In this document: positions 42,577-52,277 of the stretch, in pieces | Layout: each line of letters opens with the position of its first letter | Position numbering within the stretch: the first letter of the stretch is position 1 | From: Flavobacteriaceae bacterium D16 | Lineage (GTDB): Bacteria > Bacteroidota > Bacteroidia > Flavobacteriales > Flavobacteriaceae | Direction: 5' to 3' | DNA length: 64,000 nt | Assembly: GCA_021295155.1 (NCBI GenBank) | Contig: JAJTJC010000034.1 | Location: 217,751 to 281,750 of the forward strand | Position numbers and translations under genes: made by a program | The notes under the pieces: model-generated | Told to the model about the DNA's origin: nothing | Seen by the model: only the letters and a program-made list of their open reading frames with translations | The model's database searches: none

Positions 42577-44274
42577 TTAATCGGCCAGTTCCAAAAGTGC
42601 AGTGTCATAATTGCTCTCCAGGGTTACCAGTCCATTAACTACTTCCACCTCCGAATCTGAATAGGCATCGTAAAGTTTGGTGCCATTTCCAAAGAAACCT
42701 TTAACCAAAAGGGTTTTCTTGCCTTTTGGAAGGTCCAGTCCAACAACCACCTTGTCGCGGTAATCACCATCTATATAGGATCTGCTGAATACGTAGGGAG
42801 CTTTTGACAGACGTTTATGTCGTCCTGCGCCAACGGCCGGATGATTGCGCCTGAATTGCCCTAATTTTTGCCAATGAGACAGCAATTCTTTGGTCTTTGG
42901 AAGACTGTCAATTTCCTGCCAGTTCATGAAAGAACGAAGTGTAGCATCTCCTTCAGCCCCTTCTATAGTAAGATTTCTTGCGGATTCGTCGCCATAGTAT
43001 ATCTGAGAGGCACCAGGTGTAAGTAAGAGGATGTTAGCTGCGTAGTATCCATTTTTACGTTCCTTATCATAAGGAGCACCATCATCATGGGAAGTAAGGT
43101 AATTGAGCACACCTAAGCCTTTCATTTTTGTGCGCAATAGCCGACTGTATTTCTTGTAGACCGCTTCATATCCTTTATCCGCATCAGTTTTGAGATCAAA
43201 ATTGATAAGGCTTTGAAACCCATAATTGAAGTAATCCACTTTTTTATCCCCAAAATCGAATTCCCTACCCTGGGATATACCATAATTGTAGACCTCTCCA
43301 ACCATAAAAAAGCCTGTGCTATCCAATACTTTTGATGGATGTTTTCTCTTCCAGTTTTCAAAAGCATAGGAAGCTTCTTTATACAATTCTGCCCAGGCAT
43401 TTTCATCCGCATGTTTTACAGTATCTACCCGAAACCCGTCTATCCCCAGATCATTGACATAATCAGTTAACCATTTGATAATGTAGAATCTAGGAGCTCT
43501 GGGATAACCGGTACGTTCAAAAAATAACTGTAATTCATCCAGCTCATTACTAAGCCTTCCTTCTTCTTTCCATTTCGCCAGGAGGGCATCGGGAAGTTCT
43601 ACATTGTCGTTCTTTTCGGTGTAGATGTCCGGTAAATTTTTTACCAACGTACAGCTGGTCGTATTTTCATAGTTGGTGAAATCACAGGTTGGACTGGTGC
43701 GTACCCAATCCTCAGGCCAAACGGGATCTTGATCAGTAACAGGTCCGGTATGGTTCATTACCACGTCCATTAAAACGCGGATACCGGCTTTATGGGCCGT
43801 ATTTACCAATATTTCCAGGTCCTTCCTGGTTCCGAAGTTTGGATCAAGCGCAGTCCAGTCTTTGGCCCAATATCCATGATAAGCGTAGGTATTTCCCGTG
43901 CCCTCGTCCGTGTCTCCATGTATTTGTTCCACTACGGGGGTAAACCAAATGGCATTTACCCCTAAATCCGTGAAGTAGCCTTCCTGTATTTTTTTGGTTA
44001 TTCCTTCAAGGTCTCCGCCCATAAAACCCCTTAAGGTTCCCGTTGGATTGGAGCGATCATAGTTCAGATCATTTGCTGGATTTCCATTATTGAATCGATC
44101 AGTGAGCAGGAAATATACGTTGGCCCCTTCCCAAACGAAAGGTACTTCTTTCTTTGCTACTAACAGGCTGTCTTTGGCTTTTGCCGTTTCGACCTGTGGT
44201 TTTGACTGATCCGTTTTGCAGTTCAGAAAAAGAGTGCAAATTGCTAAAGCAATGAGCAGGTTTTTCATATTCAT
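42577..44274 (-). CDS. GH13 alpha-amylase-family lipoprotein
   Basis: 565 aa lipoprotein (MNMKNLLIALAICTLFLNCK). The GH13 barrel is complete: VYFLLTDRFNNGN, region I DVVMNH, region II GIDGFRVDTVKH with the nucleophile Asp, region III FFMVGEVYNYG with the acid/base Glu, and region IV LTSHDD. A C-terminal beta domain follows (about 480-565). It should cleave or rearrange alpha-glucans outside the cytosol. No SusC/SusD pair is nearby, so it is not part of a visible utilisation locus. Confidence 0.94.
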   Translation of the reverse strand: MNMKNLLIALAICTLFLNCKTDQSKPQVETAKAKDSLLVAKKEVPFVWEGANVYFLLTDRFNNGNPANDLNYDRSNPTGTLRGFMGGDLEGITKKIQEGYFTDLGVNAIWFTPVVEQIHGDTDEGTGNTYAYHGYWAKDWTALDPNFGTRKDLEILVNTAHKAGIRVLMDVVMNHTGPVTDQDPVWPEDWVRTSPTCDFTNYENTTSCTLVKNLPDIYTEKNDNVELPDALLAKWKEEGRLSNELDELQLFFERTGYPRAPRFYIIKWLTDYVNDLGIDGFRVDTVKHADENAWAELYKEASYAFENWKRKHPSKVLDSTGFFMVGEVYNYGISQGREFDFGDKKVDYFNYGFQSLINFDLKTDADKGYEAVYKKYSRLLRTKMKGLGVLNYLTSHDDGAPYDKERKNGYYAANILLLTPGASQIYYGDESARNLTIEGAEGDATLRSFMNWQEIDSLPKTKELLSHWQKLGQFRRNHPAVGAGRHKRLSKAPYVFSRSYIDGDYRDKVVVGLDLPKGKKTLLVKGFFGNGTKLYDAYSDSEVEVVNGLVTLESNYDTALLELAD

Positions 44275-44321
44275 TGTTTTGGATAAAGCTATAAAATGAT
44301 AGTGGAAATCTAAAATAATAT

Positions 44322-44345
44322 TCCGGCCTCTTCTAAGAGGCTACT
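44322..44345. other. Hairpin between the GH13 and CarboxypepD-like genes
   Basis: GGCCTCTT and AAGAGGCT form an 8-base near-palindrome (one G-T pair) with a two-base centre. It may terminate the minus-strand gene ending at 44395, but T-runs next to it are poor. Confidence 0.35.
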
Positions 44346-44394
44346 TTTAAAGTGAAATAAGCGAATTGGAAGCTGCTTTTTCCTAAACTTAATA

Positions 44395-45177
44395 CTAGTT
44401 TCCGCGATTAAGAATGCGATATTCTTCATAGCAACTGCTAATGGCATCGAGTATTTGGAGGTCGTTTGCCGTAGTAATAAACGACTTGGAATAGTTGCAA
44501 TTAGAAAGAATATCGTCTATATCAACTTTTTCCAGCTGTAATAAGGCCTGAAGGGTTTCCCTGTCAAATTTACTGGCCAGGAGATCTCTGATGTCGTCGT
44601 CCTCTTTCATCTGTCTTAGTTTACGCATCTGCCTGGGCCTTTTGCCAAACAAATTCCGCAATAGATCTGCAGGATTCATAATAGCACCGAGTACCTTGGT
44701 AACCGCACTGGGATTTTTATTACCAGCTTCATAGCTGGTTGGAAGACCAGATATACTGTACTGATAAGCTGTATTGATAGGTAGGTTGCGAACATCTATT
44801 TCGAGGTAGCCAGTCAGCTGATAAGGGGTAATGATTACCTCTTCCAGGGCGTATGCCAGCTCCGTTAGCGCTATTTTGGTATCCTGGAACCGGAACATGT
44901 CATTGGTAACCCGGACCTTCTGTGATTTAAAACCTAAATAGGAAAAATACAAGGTGTCATTTACCGCAGCACTTATTGCAAACTCTCCTTTTTTATTGGT
45001 AATGGTACCTACTACACGGTTGAGGTTTATGACATGCACACTCTCTAGCGGACCACTCGTCTGAGCGTTAATGACCACCGCTTTAATCTCCCCTTCCTGC
45101 ATTTCAGGGGTTTCATCCTGGGCCAGTACTGGCTGGACCAAAAGGGCCAGAAACAATAGTAGTAAGTAGTGCTTCAT
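44395..45177 (-). CDS. Carboxypeptidase-like regulatory-domain protein, exported
   Basis: 260 aa from ATG 45177, which gives a good signal peptide (MKHYLLLLFLALLVQPVLAQ); the frame is open higher up but adds a non-signal stretch. Residues about 30-115 are a CarboxypepD_reg-like beta sandwich (GEIKAVVINAQTSGPLESVHVINLNRVVGTITNKKGEFAISAAVNDTLYFSYLGFKSQKVRV). The remainder is helical (LLRNLFGKRPRQMRKLRQMKEDDDIRDLLASKFDRETLQALLQLEKVD) and lacks a TonB receptor barrel. Function unknown; periplasmic. Confidence 0.82.
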   Translation of the reverse strand: MKHYLLLLFLALLVQPVLAQDETPEMQEGEIKAVVINAQTSGPLESVHVINLNRVVGTITNKKGEFAISAAVNDTLYFSYLGFKSQKVRVTNDMFRFQDTKIALTELAYALEEVIITPYQLTGYLEIDVRNLPINTAYQYSISGLPTSYEAGNKNPSAVTKVLGAIMNPADLLRNLFGKRPRQMRKLRQMKEDDDIRDLLASKFDRETLQALLQLEKVDIDDILSNCNYSKSFITTANDLQILDAISSCYEEYRILNRGN

Positions 45178-45253
45178 AAGGGATAAATGCGCTGTAAAGC
45201 TACTAAGAAAAAGAAAATTTATCCGATTAAGCATATCATTAGTATACAATTAA

Positions 45254-46972
45254 CTAAAAGTAGCCCGACCTGCGTTTGCCACGGTGCCCCTTTCCTTTTT
45301 TGGAACGTGACGAAGCCCCTCTTTTTTTATGTGGATCAGATTTCGTTTTACCTCCCTTGCTTCGCTTTTTTCGTCGGCCTGAAGAATCAGGGCTTGAAGC
45401 AATTTCGGCATTAATGGTCCGTCCCCCGGATTTATAGTTGCTAAATACTTCAGTGACTTTTTCCTTGAGCGAATCATCGGTATTAAAGAAGGAAAAACTG
45501 TCCTTTACATCCACTCTAAAGATGGCATCACGATCCAGGTCCAGAGCCTCTTTCAAAAAGTCCTTGAGCGATTTCCAGTCGTAGCCATCACGCTCTCCGA
45601 TATTGATGAAAAAACGGGCGCTGTTCTTATCGCCGTTAGGAGCTTCTCCGGTAGTATTGAGATCTTTTGATTTGCTGTAATAGGCATGAAAACGGGAAAA
45701 TTCTACAGCAACCATTTTTTGAATAATAGTTTCCCTGTCCAATCCCTGCAGTACATCATAGATAGCAGGCAGGTAAGGACTTATGGCCTCATCAATCTCG
45801 GTGCTTTTAATTTTACTGGCCAAATGATAGAGCTGAATTTCACAGATCTCCATCCCATCCGGGAGTTTTTTGGCAACAAATTTTTGTCCAATTTTCTTTT
45901 CTATGGCCGAGACCCTGCGTAACTCACTTCGGGTCAGGATTACCATAGATACTCCTGATTTTCCGGCCCTTCCCGTACGACCGCTACGGTGGGTGTAGGT
46001 TTCAATTTCATCAGGCAGCTGGTAATTGATAACATGGGTGATGTCATCTACGTCAATACCCCTGGCTGCTACATCGGTAGCCACCAGCATCTGGATCTGA
46101 TTTTTTCGGAATGCTCCCATTACCAGGTCTCGTTGATTTTGACTTAAATCGCCATGCAATGCTCCTGCATTGTAACCGTCTTCAATCAGCTTTTCGGCCA
46201 CACGTTGGGTATCGCGCTTTGTCCTACAAAAAACTACCGAAAAAATATCCGGATTGGCATCGGCTAGCCGCTTCAAGGCAGGATACCGGTCGCGTCCGGA
46301 GACGGTGTAGTATTCATGCATAACCGTTGTTGCACCGATATTCCGCTGTCCTACCGTAATTTCAACAGGCTGATGCATAAATTTCTTTGCGATCTGAGCC
46401 ACGGTTTTGGGCATGGTCGCAGAAAAGAGCCAGGTAGATTTTTCTTTAGGAGTCCCGGAAAGGATGTCTTTGATGTCTTCATAGAAGCCCATATTGAGCA
46501 TTTCATCCGCCTCGTCCAGTATGCAGTAGTCTACTCGGGTAATATCTACAAGTCTCCGACTAATCATGTCCTTAATACGCCCGGGGGTAGCCACAACGAT
46601 CTGGGCTCCCTTTTTTAATTGTCGGGACTGTTCCGTTATGCTTGCCCCGCCGTAAACGGCAACAATGTTAAGGCCTTTTACATATTTGGAGTAAGCCTTC
46701 ATCTCGTTGGTAATCTGCAAACATAATTCACGGGTAGGGGATAGTATAACTGCCTGAGTGGTTCTGCTTTCCTCTGAGATTTTTTGAATCAACGGAAAGC
46801 CAAAGGCAGCTGTTTTTCCGGTCCCGGTTTGGGCCAGGGCAACCAGATCGGTTTCAGATTCCAGTAACACAGGAATACACTTGGCCTGTACTTCGGATGG
46901 TTTTGTAAATCCCAGGTCATTAACAGCCTGCAGAATGGGTTCATCCAACCCTAAATTTTGAAATTCGTTCAT
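45254..46972 (-). CDS. DEAD-box RNA helicase (DeaD/CsdA type) with DbpA-like domain and basic tail
   Basis: 572 aa. Helicase core: Q motif region, Walker A AQTGTGKTA, PTREL, DEAD in YCILDEADEML, SAT in WLFSATMP, and HRSGRTGRAG. A DbpA-type RNA-binding domain spans about 455-525 (RFFINIGERDGYDWKSLKDFLKEAL), followed by a Lys/Arg/Gly-rich tail (KKRSKGGKTKSDPHKKRG...). Unwinds RNA, with likely roles in ribosome assembly or cold growth. A -7 box TATCTTTG at 47053-47060 implies a 5' leader of about 75 bases. Confidence 0.94.
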   Translation of the reverse strand: MNEFQNLGLDEPILQAVNDLGFTKPSEVQAKCIPVLLESETDLVALAQTGTGKTAAFGFPLIQKISEESRTTQAVILSPTRELCLQITNEMKAYSKYVKGLNIVAVYGGASITEQSRQLKKGAQIVVATPGRIKDMISRRLVDITRVDYCILDEADEMLNMGFYEDIKDILSGTPKEKSTWLFSATMPKTVAQIAKKFMHQPVEITVGQRNIGATTVMHEYYTVSGRDRYPALKRLADANPDIFSVVFCRTKRDTQRVAEKLIEDGYNAGALHGDLSQNQRDLVMGAFRKNQIQMLVATDVAARGIDVDDITHVINYQLPDEIETYTHRSGRTGRAGKSGVSMVILTRSELRRVSAIEKKIGQKFVAKKLPDGMEICEIQLYHLASKIKSTEIDEAISPYLPAIYDVLQGLDRETIIQKMVAVEFSRFHAYYSKSKDLNTTGEAPNGDKNSARFFINIGERDGYDWKSLKDFLKEALDLDRDAIFRVDVKDSFSFFNTDDSLKEKVTEVFSNYKSGGRTINAEIASSPDSSGRRKKRSKGGKTKSDPHKKRGASSRSKKGKGHRGKRRSGYF

Positions 46973-47052
46973 GGATAAAATAATGTGAAGAGCCCTTTAG
47001 GTTGATCCCTAGGTAGCCACGTTTTGATCTGGCCAGGGGTCTCAAATGGCGG

Positions 47053-47060
47053 CAAAGATA
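47053..47060 (-). promoter_or_regulatory. -7 promoter element for the DEAD-box helicase
   Basis: Minus-strand TATCTTTG, perfect match. The leader to ATG 46972 is long (about 75 bases), the kind of 5' region seen in cold-inducible helicase genes. Confidence 0.45.
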
Positions 47061-47102
47061 CCTTTTAATTGCCGGAATCAGCCTTATCTTATTGATTTCT
47101 TT

Positions 47103-47696
47103 TTACTTAAGCCCAGTCTGAACAGCCTCAAGGAGGTGCCTGCTAAGCTTTTCTAAGGCCTTGCCACGGTGACTTATGATATTTTTTTCTTCAAGGGTCA
47201 TCTGGGCAAAAGTTCGGGATTCACCGGCTGGTTGAAACACCGGATCATATCCAAACCCTGCACTTCCCATTGGTGTTTTCACAATAGTGCCCTCTGCAAC
47301 CCCTGAGAAAAAGTGGGTCTCTCCATGGAGTATTAAGGCAATTGTTGTTTTAAATCGTGCCGTTCTCTTTGATTCTCCCTTCAGTTCAATTAGCAATTTA
47401 TGCAAGTTCTGGACCGGATCTTTTTCTGGTCCCGCGTAACGTGCTGACCATACTCCCGGGGCACCACCCAGTGCATCCACCAACAAACCTGTATCATCCG
47501 CAAAACAGTCCTTTCCATAGGTGTCTTTTACAAATTGCGCCTTGGCCAGTGCATTTTCTTTCAGGGTTAACCCGTTTTCCGGGATTTCCTCGTTACAACC
47601 AATATCGTCAAGAGAAAGCAATCGAATATTTTTTGGAATCAGCCGCTGTACCTCCTGCAGTTTCCCCAGGTTATGTGTAGCAAAAACAAGCTCCAT
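47103..47696 (-). CDS. rdgB: Non-canonical purine NTP pyrophosphatase (RdgB/HAM1)
   Basis: 197 aa. Hydrolyses dITP, ITP and XTP to keep them out of nucleic acids. Seen: N-terminal VFATHNLGKLQEVQRL, active-site FADDTGLLVDALGGAPGVWSARYAG, TTIALILHGETHFFSGVAEGTI, MGSAGFGYDPVFQP and EEKNIISHRGKALEKL. The length is standard (about 195-200). Placed alone on the minus strand, 126 bases above the helicase start. Confidence 0.96.
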   Translation of the reverse strand: MELVFATHNLGKLQEVQRLIPKNIRLLSLDDIGCNEEIPENGLTLKENALAKAQFVKDTYGKDCFADDTGLLVDALGGAPGVWSARYAGPEKDPVQNLHKLLIELKGESKRTARFKTTIALILHGETHFFSGVAEGTIVKTPMGSAGFGYDPVFQPAGESRTFAQMTLEEKNIISHRGKALEKLSRHLLEAVQTGLK

Positions 47697-47744
47697 AATT
47701 CAAGATGTTTAACCGGAAGATACAATAGCTGATTGTAAAATCGG

Positions 47745-47752
47745 TACTTTTG
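47745..47752 (+). promoter_or_regulatory. -7 promoter element for the ICMT-like gene
   Basis: TACTTTTG (TAnnTTTG), 18 bases before the ATG at 47771. It overlaps the upstream in-frame TTG, which rules that codon out as the start. Confidence 0.5.
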
Positions 47753-47770
47753 AACCTGAAAAAGAAACGA

Positions 47771-48223
47771 ATGGAGTTACGAATTCCACCTGCCCTTGTA
47801 TTTTTAGTATTCAGTGGACTCATGTGGGTCCTGGACACTATTTTAGCTGTTGGTGATTTTGATTTTTTTGGCAGGCTGTGGCTTGTAGGGATATTAGTGA
47901 TATTGGCCATATTGGTTGCCGGCATTGCCTTAATTCAGTTTTTTTCATCCCGAACTTCTGTAGATCCCCTGCACCCTGAAAAGAGCAGCAAACTGGTCAC
48001 ATCCGGAATCTACCGGTTTTCGAGGAACCCGATGTACCTAGCCTTATTAATGCTGCTGTTGGCCCTGGGGGTTTGGCTGGGGAATGCCTTCAACACCCTT
48101 ACAGCTGCGGGATTTGTGTACTATATGAATACCTTTCAGATAAAGCCCGAGGAACAACATCTCCAAAAGATTTTTGGAAGCACCTACAAGCAATATTTTA
48201 CCCAGGTTCGCCGCTGGTTCTAA
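47771..48223 (+). CDS. Isoprenylcysteine carboxyl methyltransferase (ICMT)-like membrane protein
   Basis: 150 aa from ATG 47771 (MELRIPPALVFLVFSG). Four to five membrane helices; the C-terminal block has the family's SAM-site marks LVTSGIYRFSRNPMYLALLMLLLALG and IKPEEQHLQKIFGSTYKQYFTQVRRW (E-E-x-x-L-x-x-x-F-G-x-x-Y-x-x-Y). Probable membrane methyltransferase acting on a small or lipid substrate; the substrate is unknown. The stop overlaps the convergent GH3 gene by 4 bases. Confidence 0.88.
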   Translation: MELRIPPALVFLVFSGLMWVLDTILAVGDFDFFGRLWLVGILVILAILVAGIALIQFFSSRTSVDPLHPEKSSKLVTSGIYRFSRNPMYLALLMLLLALGVWLGNAFNTLTAAGFVYYMNTFQIKPEEQHLQKIFGSTYKQYFTQVRRWF

Positions 48224-50199
48224 TTGCTGTGGTCAGATGGACCATAACGAAGTCCATGACCATAAGGGTACAGGGGGTTTTCGGAATCATAGGGCACATC
48301 CTCAAGCTGTTTTTGAACCGCTTCCCAGGAAGAGGGCAACTCAAAAGGCATTTGACCTTCAGGTCGTTTTTCCCCAAAAAGCAAGTCGGCCAATACTTCA
48401 TCACTGGTTCCGAATTCAGCGAGCATAGCTTCGGCTTCGGCATCAATGGCTGTCAGAATAGCGGGTCTTTCCAGATTAACAACCACAACACTGGGTTTCT
48501 GGGAAATAAGCTCAAGGATTTCCTGCAATTCTGATTCTGTGTAGAACAACCTGCCCTGGTGAAAAAACTGCTCTAAGAAATACTCGTCCCGTTCATCATA
48601 GGGCGTTTTAATACGGATAACGATTACATCGGCATCTTCGGGTCGGTTTACAACTTGACCAAACTTTTCCAGCCTTTCAGGTTCCTGCATACCGAAAGCA
48701 AAAATTTTCGCACCATGTTTCAGAGGTAAGAGCTGTTTGTTTTTTAGCAACACGGTAGATTTTGCCTGTGCGTGCTTTCCAGCTTTCCGAAATTTTTGAT
48801 TTCCAACGAGTGCCATGGCTTTTTTGACATCCACATAGGGATTGTCAAATAATCCCAGTCGAAACTTATCCCGTAACACTCTTTTAACGGAAACATCCAA
48901 ACGCTGCTCTATTAGTTGTCCCTCTTCCACCAGTTCTACGATTAGTTCAGGGATTGCTTCACCCCCGAACTGGTCGCAGCCTGCATCAAATACTCTTTTT
49001 ACCCTTTCCTTGTAGGTAAGGTGTTCAAGACCCCAGGCGCGTCCTTCGTTTAAACGTGAATCCGAAATAATAGCCCAATCCGTACATACAACACCATCAA
49101 AATTTAATGAATCCCGTAGCAATCCGGTTATGATGTCCTTGTTATAGGCAAAAGCCACATCTTCGGAGGTTTGACCTATGGGAATCCCGTAGTAAGGCAT
49201 TATTTGGGCTGTTTTGGCGGGAAATGCGCCTTCTATAAAAGGAATGACATGGTAATCAAAATTATTTCCGGGATATACCTGATCTTTCCCATAGGGAAAA
49301 TGGGCATCTTCCCCGTTTTTTTGCGGCCCTCCTCCCGAAAAGTGCTTGGTCATGCAAGCCACTCCATTATCATCAAGGGAATCTCCTTGGAAGCCGAGCA
49401 CGTAAGCTTTAGTCATCTGTGCACTCAGCCAAGCATCTTCTCCAAAGGTGCCATTAATGCGTCCCCAGCGGGGTTCTGTGGCCAGGTCGGCCATGGGATG
49501 CAGAGCCAGGCTGATCCCTATAGCCCGGTATTCCTGTCGCGCTATATCCCCAAACTGACGCACCAGGTTGGTGTCATGACTGGCAGCCAGCCCAAGGGAA
49601 GTGGGCCATTGGGAAAATGCCGGCGTGTACAAACCAGCCCCGGGATTGGTATCTGTACCATGCCTGGGATCTGTTGCTACCGTGATGGGTATTCCCAGTC
49701 GTGTCCGTTCTGCCATCTTCTGTATGGTGTTGTTGTATTTCGCCATAAGATCGGCATCCAGGGATGCCAGAATATTAAAACTATTCATCTTTTTTCTTGC
49801 GATCATTTCAGAATTGGAAGGGAATACCATGGAGGCGGCCAATTCAACTATATCGGTAGTGAGTATGGGTTTTTCCATGGGTTCCCCTTTTGAGGTTGTG
49901 CCGATCATGTTTATAAACAGCGTACCCGCTTTTTCCTCAAGGCTCATCTGAGACAGCAGGTCTTCAACCCTTGACTCCAGGGCAGCTTCAGGATCTTCGT
50001 AGGTGTCCAGAACTCCATTCTTGTTGAGATCCCTGTAGGTTTTGCCGTTTTGTGTTAATGTGGGCGCTTCAGGCCCCAGTAAATCCATATTTTTATTGGA
50101 AGCCCTATTGGCAAGCAAATAGATGATCAAATAACCCACAACTAAAAGGACAATAAGACCAAAAAACAAATACTTGAGGAACCTAAGAAGCTTTTTCAT
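48220..50199 (-). CDS. GH3-family beta-glycosidase, membrane-anchored
   Basis: 659 aa. An N-terminal membrane helix (about 10-31, LFFGLIVLLVVGYLIIYLLA) holds the protein outside the cytosol. A calcium-loop-like DLNKNGVLDTYEDP follows near 57-70. The GH3 N-domain then shows GIPITVATDPRHGT, HPMADLATEPRWGR, MTKHFSGGGPQ and the nucleophile Asp in GVVCTDWAI; the second GH3 domain runs about 470-640. The likely action is removal of beta-linked glucose or xylose from oligosaccharide ends. Confidence 0.94.
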   Translation of the reverse strand: MKKLLRFLKYLFFGLIVLLVVGYLIIYLLANRASNKNMDLLGPEAPTLTQNGKTYRDLNKNGVLDTYEDPEAALESRVEDLLSQMSLEEKAGTLFINMIGTTSKGEPMEKPILTTDIVELAASMVFPSNSEMIARKKMNSFNILASLDADLMAKYNNTIQKMAERTRLGIPITVATDPRHGTDTNPGAGLYTPAFSQWPTSLGLAASHDTNLVRQFGDIARQEYRAIGISLALHPMADLATEPRWGRINGTFGEDAWLSAQMTKAYVLGFQGDSLDDNGVACMTKHFSGGGPQKNGEDAHFPYGKDQVYPGNNFDYHVIPFIEGAFPAKTAQIMPYYGIPIGQTSEDVAFAYNKDIITGLLRDSLNFDGVVCTDWAIISDSRLNEGRAWGLEHLTYKERVKRVFDAGCDQFGGEAIPELIVELVEEGQLIEQRLDVSVKRVLRDKFRLGLFDNPYVDVKKAMALVGNQKFRKAGKHAQAKSTVLLKNKQLLPLKHGAKIFAFGMQEPERLEKFGQVVNRPEDADVIVIRIKTPYDERDEYFLEQFFHQGRLFYTESELQEILELISQKPSVVVVNLERPAILTAIDAEAEAMLAEFGTSDEVLADLLFGEKRPEGQMPFELPSSWEAVQKQLEDVPYDSENPLYPYGHGLRYGPSDHSN

Positions 50200-50385
50200 G
50201 GCGATATTATGTGTTTAGAATTTACCTATAAAGATAGCCAATAGCCCCTATTTGCTTTAGTGGATTCGCATAAATCACCCCATTAAATTATGAGGTAATT
50301 ATTTCTGTGGCGGATTCTGTCGACATCATTCAGTAGGACAGATTAAATTCATAATTTTACACCTTCATGATAGATTAAAACTAAG

Positions 50386-52269
50386 GTGGGAAGAAAATAC
50401 GTATTCGATTTTGACAGCACCCTGACACAGGTGGAGGCACTTGATGTGCTCGCTGAAATGACCCTGCAGGGAAGAATCGACAGGGAAGAAGTTATTTCAC
50501 AAATACAGGAAATTACCAACCTCGGCATTGACGGGGATATATCGTTTACCGAGTCATTGGAAAGCAGGATCAAATTGCTCAAGGCGCATAAGGACCACCT
50601 TAAGCCCCTGGTATCCGATTTAAGGCAGAAAATCTCCAAATCCATTGCGTCTAACAAAGAATTTTTTCAGAAGTTTTCCGATGACATCTATGTTATTTCC
50701 TGTGGATTCAAGGAGTTTATTGATCCTATTGTGGCCGAATATGATATTCCCTCGGATCGTGTATACGCCAACACCTTTAAGTTCGATGAAGAAGGCAACA
50801 TTGTAGGTTTTGATGAGACCAATGTGCTCGCAACCCACAACGGTAAAATAGAGTGCCTGAAAATGCTTGATCTCCAGGGTGAAGTACAGGTAATTGGAGA
50901 CGGATACAGCGATTACGTAATGAGGGAAGCGGGAATTGCCCATAAATTTTTTGCCTACACCGAGAACGTACATCGCGAAAAGGCTGCCAGTAATGCAGAC
51001 CATGTGGCCCCTAACCTGGACGAGTTTTTATTCGTGAACGATCTGCCCAGGAACCTTTCATATCCCAAGAATCGCATCAAGATCCTTTTGCTAGAAAATG
51101 TGCATCCCGTTGCCTTTGACAACCTTTCCGAAGACGGCTTTTCAGTAGAGCTGGTTGACAGAAGTTTGTCTGAAGAAGAGCTGATTGAAAAGATTAAAGG
51201 GGTTCATGTACTGGGTATTCGCTCCAAGACCCAAATAACACCAAGGGTACTGGATGCTGCCAACAAACTCCTGGTGATCGGGGCATTTTGTATTGGGACA
51301 ACCCAGATTGATCTGGATTCATGTAAGAGACATGGAATAGTGGTATTCAACGCACCCTATAGCAATACGCGATCGGTGGTTGAACTTGCGGTTGGACAAA
51401 TAATAATGCTCATGCGTTTTGTTTTTCCCAGAAATAAAGAACTGCATTCTGGAGTCTGGAACAAGACAGCTATCAATTCCCATGAAGTAAGGGGAAAGAA
51501 CCTGGGAATAGTAGGTTATGGAAATATTGGCAAACAATTGTCTGTACTGGCAGAGGCCATGGGCATGCGAGTTTATTACTACGATATTGAAGATCGACTT
51601 GCCCTTGGTAATGCGGTAAAATGCGATACCCTGGAAGACTTACTCAATGTATCGGATGTGGTATCCCTGCATATTGACGACAACCCTGCTAACAAGAACT
51701 TTATTGGCGAAAGGGAACTTGCACAAATGCGGACAGGTTCCTTCCTGATCAATTTGTCTCGCGGCTTTGTGGTAGATATTCCACAATTGGTTGAAGCTTT
51801 AAAAAACAAAAAGCTGGCTGGAGCTGCTTTTGACGTTTATCCTACGGAGCCCAGGAAAAACGGGCCTTTTGAAAACGAATTACAGCAACTGGACAATGTA
51901 ATTCTCACTCCCCATATCGGAGGAAGTACCGAAGAGGCACAACGAAATATTGCAGATTTTGTGCCTAACAAGATTATGGCCTATATCAATTCCGGCAATA
52001 CCGTGGATGCAATTAATTTCCCCAATATCAGACTGCCGAAACAAATTAATGCCCACAGATTTCTGCATATTCATGAGAATGTGCCGGGTATCATGGCCAG
52101 GATCAACGAGGTGCTTGCTCAGTATGAGATGAACATTACCGGGCAATATCTTTCAACTGACAGTGATGTGGGGTACGTGATCACAGACCTTGACAAGGAT
52201 TACAACAAAGACGTGATCAAGGAACTGAAGCGTATAGAGCATACCATCAAGTTCCGTGTCCTTTATTAG
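50386..52269 (+). CDS. Fusion of phosphoserine phosphatase (SerB) and 3-phosphoglycerate dehydrogenase (SerA)
   Basis: 627 aa from GTG 50386 (MGRKYVFDFDSTLTQVEAL); the only in-frame ATG upstream meets a stop at once. Residues 1 to about 215 are a HAD phosphatase: DFDSTLT with nucleophile Asp8, ISCGFKEF, VIGDGYSDYVM. Residues about 225-545 are SerA: LGIRSKTQIT, NAD motif GIVGYGNIGKQL, AAFDVYPTEP, LTPHIGGSTEEAQ. The last about 75 residues form an ACT domain (HENVPGIMARINEVLAQYEMNITG). It thus joins the first and last steps of serine synthesis in one chain. SerC, the middle step, is not in the window. Confidence 0.95.
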   Translation: MGRKYVFDFDSTLTQVEALDVLAEMTLQGRIDREEVISQIQEITNLGIDGDISFTESLESRIKLLKAHKDHLKPLVSDLRQKISKSIASNKEFFQKFSDDIYVISCGFKEFIDPIVAEYDIPSDRVYANTFKFDEEGNIVGFDETNVLATHNGKIECLKMLDLQGEVQVIGDGYSDYVMREAGIAHKFFAYTENVHREKAASNADHVAPNLDEFLFVNDLPRNLSYPKNRIKILLLENVHPVAFDNLSEDGFSVELVDRSLSEEELIEKIKGVHVLGIRSKTQITPRVLDAANKLLVIGAFCIGTTQIDLDSCKRHGIVVFNAPYSNTRSVVELAVGQIIMLMRFVFPRNKELHSGVWNKTAINSHEVRGKNLGIVGYGNIGKQLSVLAEAMGMRVYYYDIEDRLALGNAVKCDTLEDLLNVSDVVSLHIDDNPANKNFIGERELAQMRTGSFLINLSRGFVVDIPQLVEALKNKKLAGAAFDVYPTEPRKNGPFENELQQLDNVILTPHIGGSTEEAQRNIADFVPNKIMAYINSGNTVDAINFPNIRLPKQINAHRFLHIHENVPGIMARINEVLAQYEMNITGQYLSTDSDVGYVITDLDKDYNKDVIKELKRIEHTIKFRVLY

Positions 52270-52277
52270 GAGAATTT

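Noticed and set aside
49171..49893. Plus-strand open frame of 240 codons opposite the GH3 gene
   Set aside because: Shadow of a strongly conserved GH3 domain; no promoter and no recognisable domain.
42577..50199. Polysaccharide utilisation locus around the GH13 and GH3 genes
   Set aside because: No SusC/SusD-like pair, and housekeeping genes (DEAD-box helicase, rdgB) lie between the two glycosidases.
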